From Promethearchaeia archaeon (GTDB lineage: Archaea; Asgardarchaeota; Lokiarchaeia; Sigyniarchaeales; SOKP01): 64,000 nucleotides of DNA. The notes under the pieces are model-generated. The model had not been told where the DNA came from, searched no databases, and saw only the letters and a program-made list of their open reading frames with translations. Below are positions 61,787 through 64,000 of this stretch, piece by piece; position 1 is the first letter of the stretch; each line of letters starts with the position of its first letter. The DNA lies in assembly GCA_029856145.1 (NCBI GenBank), contig JAHQWK010000026.1, positions 1 through 64,000 on the forward strand. The letters are read 5' to 3'. Both the position numbers and the translations under genes were made by a program.

Positions 61787-62023
61787 ATGACCAGAGAAGT
61801 TCCACAGAATAAAATATGTGTGGATTGCGGAAAATTAATATCTTATTCAGAGTTTTTAAGGGATAATCCTTCTATTTCAGAATTAAGAGCTAAGGATTTA
61901 TGGAATGATTCTATGATTACTATTTTTTGCCCCGATTGTTATTTCAATCGGCCTGAAAGGCCATTTAAAGTAAAACGGGGTTATTTTAATTATTATGGTA
62001 AGTCTCGATCATACCATAAATAG
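61787..62023 (+). CDS. Zinc-ribbon-like small protein, 78 aa
   Basis: Starts at ATG 61787 (MTREVPQNK); a TTG at 61775 would add four residues. Two CxxC knuckles (CVDCGKLISYSEF and FCPDCYFNRPE) 40 residues apart would bind one zinc as a ribbon. Basic C-terminus (VKRGYFNYYGKSRSYHK). Such proteins are common in archaeal transcription and translation but this one has no assigned family. Alone on its strand. Confidence 0.65.
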   Translation: MTREVPQNKICVDCGKLISYSEFLRDNPSISELRAKDLWNDSMITIFCPDCYFNRPERPFKVKRGYFNYYGKSRSYHK

Positions 62024-62142
62024 AAGGAACTCAATTAATAATATCTTTTCGTCTGACATATTAATTTGACATATTACGTATATTCCAACTTCCACTTTTT
62101 GTTGTATCTATCTTTATTAATGCAAAGTTTCATTGAGAAATC

Positions 62143-62379
62143 ATGTATCAAAGGTGTATAAGTGAAAAAATGGATTATTCAGAAACATTTTTAGAAATGC
62201 TTCAATTTCTCCAACTTACTTATAAAAAATTCCCTAAATTCATGATAGAAATCATGGCTGAGAATTATGGCATTCCCCTTAATGAGATTAAACCATTAAT
62301 GATAAAATTCAGAAAACAAGGAATTTTACTAATATTAAAAGAAGAAGGTTATACTTTTACATTAAATAATAATTTCTAG
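62143..62379 (+). CDS. Small hypothetical protein, winged-helix-like, 78 aa
   Basis: ATG 62143; an internal ATG at 62170 gives MDYSETF. Helices YSETFLEMLQFLQLTYKKF and KFMIEIMAENYG, IPLNEIKPLMIKFRKQG, then strands ILLILKEEGYTFTLNN form a helix-helix-wing order as in small winged-helix proteins. No motif fixes the function. No Shine-Dalgarno. Confidence 0.5.
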   Translation: MYQRCISEKMDYSETFLEMLQFLQLTYKKFPKFMIEIMAENYGIPLNEIKPLMIKFRKQGILLILKEEGYTFTLNNNF

Positions 62380-62530
62380 TTTTAAATAGAAACTTTCCCT
62401 ACTTATACGACTTTTTTGATGACTTCAAATAACATAGATGAATTTTAAATAGTTAATTCTCATATTAATATTCAAACTCATAATTAAATCAAGAAATCAA
62501 AAACAACAATAATTTCTTAGAGAATAGAAA

Positions 62531-62740
62531 TTGCGAAAAAAAACTGATCTTAATTTAATCATTGGAATTGTAATATTTTCAATTGGATTGGTTTCGGCTG
62601 CGTACAGCATTATAACATTAATTATAAGCTTATTGGTTTGGTACACGGGAATTATTGTATACGTGAAAGATCTACTATTTGAATTGGTGTTTATACTTCT
62701 TGGATTCCTTATAATTAGAAATCGCAAGATTAAGCAATAA
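62531..62740 (+). CDS. Small membrane protein with two helices, 69 aa
   Basis: TTG start at 62531. Two transmembrane stretches (LIIGIVIFSIGLVSAAYSI and LLFELVFILLGFLII), short basic ends (MRKKTD; RNRKIKQ). This would be an inserted hairpin or a dimerising small membrane protein. Function unknown. An open frame on the opposite strand is its shadow. Confidence 0.5.
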   Translation: MRKKTDLNLIIGIVIFSIGLVSAAYSIITLIISLLVWYTGIIVYVKDLLFELVFILLGFLIIRNRKIKQ

Positions 62741-62854
62741 CAAAGTAAAAATCGTGTAATAAAAAGAAAATTGAAATCCACTTAATTTTTTAATACTTCT
62801 TTTTTTTTATTTTCCTAGATTCTTGACACTGGATTTATAATTCTAAACTATTAT

Positions 62855-64000
62855 ATGATTATTAATAAACGCAAAATAAAATCGATGAAAAATTCTCATA
62901 TAGGAAATCTATTAAGTCAATATGGAGAAAATGTTAAGGGGATCTTAGCTGTTTTAGTTTATAAGAGGAGAGAATCGGCTCTTATAGAAGAAATTATAAA
63001 TCCTCATATTGATGAGCCCCAAGTTCATGTAAATTATAGTTTTATTAATGAATTAATTAAGAATCTTAAAAATGAATTTGGAGATGATAAAGACTTCCTG
63101 ATAATTAGAGAACTATCCAGAAAAAAAGTGGTTTCATGTTCACTAGGGTTCAATTACATTCTAATAACAATAGCATCGAAAAAAACTTCTGATATCGAAT
63201 TAAAAATATATTCCACTCACATTGCTGATGAAATTGAGCGGTTAGAGGAAGAGACAGAACTAGAAAGTCTTAGTTTGAAGATCCCTGGTATTATAAAAGT
63301 ATTTTCAAAAATAAAAAACGCTAAAATTTCTACAAATAAACTCTCTTTAAAGGTTATAGTTCTTGGAGATTACCAAGTGGGTAAGACATCATTAATTAAT
63401 GCATTCACTGATAAAAAATTTAAAGTCAGTTGGAATCCTACTGTCGGTTTTAATGTATACAAAAAGATTTTAAATATTGATGATACTGTTGTAATGAATT
63501 TAGCAATATGGGATACTGGAGGTTTTTCAAGCCAAATTTCTCCAACAAAAGAAAAGATTTTCAATTTCGCTGATGCTGCAATTATTGTTGTAGATAAAAC
63601 ACATCAAAATATTTTAAAAAGTATATTAAAATGGTATAATGAAATTAAAAACTCTTTAAATCAAGAAATACCAATTTTTTTAGCAATAACTAAGAATGAT
63701 CTTAATGTAGAAGAGGGTCATTTAGATTTAAAAAAAATTGAAGATTTTACAACAAATTATCAAATTGAGTATTTTTTAGTTTCAGCTAAAAATAGAGAGA
63801 ATATGGATGAATTATTTTTTGAAATAATTTATAAGATTATCAGTTTAAGAACAGAACAAAATTCTTATGGAGTATTTGAAGAAATTGATAAATATAAAGG
63901 TAATTATTTAACCCCCATAGAGATCAATGCTTTGAAAGATTTAGAACACCTAATAATAGAAAGCTTAAATATTCAGGGTGGATACTTACAACAAATAGGA
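62855..64000 (+). CDS. Ras-like GTPase with N-terminal extension, 3' end missing
   Basis: Open from ATG 62855 to the window end, 382 codons. Residues about 20-130 form a separate alpha/beta domain (ILAVLVYKRRESALIEEIINP, VVSCSLGFNYILITIAS) that may be longin- or roadblock-like. The G domain follows: P-loop GDYQVGKTS (171-179), switch-I Thr 196 in NPTVGF, DTGGF (220-224) with Phe at the place of Ras Gln 61, TKND (279-282) and SAK (310-312). Residues past 330 form another region of unknown extent. Loss of the Gln implies slow or assisted hydrolysis. A typical Asgard eukaryotic-signature family, but with an uncommon domain order. Confidence 0.85.
   Translation, partial: MIINKRKIKSMKNSHIGNLLSQYGENVKGILAVLVYKRRESALIEEIINPHIDEPQVHVNYSFINELIKNLKNEFGDDKDFLIIRELSRKKVVSCSLGFNYILITIASKKTSDIELKIYSTHIADEIERLEEETELESLSLKIPGIIKVFSKIKNAKISTNKLSLKVIVLGDYQVGKTSLINAFTDKKFKVSWNPTVGFNVYKKILNIDDTVVMNLAIWDTGGFSSQISPTKEKIFNFADAAIIVVDKTHQNILKSILKWYNEIKNSLNQEIPIFLAITKNDLNVEEGHLDLKKIEDFTTNYQIEYFLVSAKNRENMDELFFEIIYKIISLRTEQNSYGVFEEIDKYKGNYLTPIEINALKDLEHLIIESLNIQGGYLQQIG

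Noticed and set aside
1-64000. tRNA, rRNA, CRISPR arrays and insertion sequences
   Set aside because: Spacers were read on both strands and show no GC-rich cloverleaf-type block, regular repeat-spacer array, or transposase frame with terminal repeats. Weak or unusual RNA genes could still be missed by eye.

Overview
The window looks like part of an Asgard archaeal genome, most like the Lokiarchaeia. The basis is gene content together with low GC: two roadblock/LC7 proteins, a Ras-like GTPase with an N-terminal extension plus the relic of a second GTPase, a ubiquitin-like beta-grasp protein, an SDS22-like leucine-rich repeat protein, a von Willebrand A protein with RING/PHD-like fingers that resembles TFIIH p44, an AN1 finger, an archaeal-type two-part methionyl-tRNA synthetase and a soluble HdrABC system. 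Genes are mostly short operons with AT-rich spacers. Many starts are leaderless-looking or TTG/GTG, while the multi-gene operons carry clear AGGAGG or GGTGAT Shine-Dalgarno (SD) sites. No tRNA, rRNA, CRISPR array or insertion sequence was seen.

Layout. 0-4.5 kb: phosphoglycerate mutase, an ATC-hydrolase-like protein, a leucine-rich repeat protein and decayed fragments including a small-GTPase C-terminus. 4.5-15.5 kb: an acyl-CoA dehydrogenase with an extra C-terminal domain, a SagB-like oxidoreductase beside a CPBP membrane protease, DJ-1/PfpI, an SPL-type radical SAM protein, a tandem pair of DUF4184 membrane proteins with a duplication scar, an EamA transporter, a ferredoxin-like protein, a MarR/SRPBCC regulatory unit with two matching operators, and an Lrp/AsnC regulator.

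15.7-25.6 kb: a long operon, tusA-dsrE-dsrF-dsrH-dsrE2-hdrC-hdrB-hdrA-mvhD-mvhG-like-[FrhB/GltD fusion]-tusA. It joins a sulfane-sulfur carrier relay to a heterodisulfide-reductase electron-transfer core. There is no hydrogenase large subunit; instead there is an 823-residue protein in which a GltD-like NAD(P)H/FAD module is inserted inside an FrhB-like domain and followed by a winged helix. I infer a soluble complex that couples persulfide chemistry to NAD(P)H, F420 and/or ferredoxin.

25.7-53.6 kb: mixed housekeeping and surface genes. These are a HIT protein, two large exported proteins with C-terminal anchors, a P-loop ATPase with an unknown partner, a divergent RtcB-like protein, metG, the p44-like protein, an M20 peptidase, roadblock proteins, a metallo-beta-lactamase fold hydrolase, a PfkB kinase, a radical SAM activase-like protein, transporters, two enoyl-CoA hydratases (one broken by an in-frame stop), and a glycyl-radical enzyme.

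53.6-60.8 kb (minus strand): ubiquitin-like protein, then a repeat-rich promoter, two paralogous micro-peptides of 27 and 31 residues, a SagB-type flavin oxidoreductase, a bactofilin, a coiled-coil protein, an M29 aminopeptidase and two MFS transporters, all in one direction with short spacers and strong ribosome sites. The order precursor-like peptides, oxidoreductase, peptidase, exporters resembles a peptide-modification (RiPP-like) cluster and is the most original candidate system here. The window ends inside a GTPase gene.
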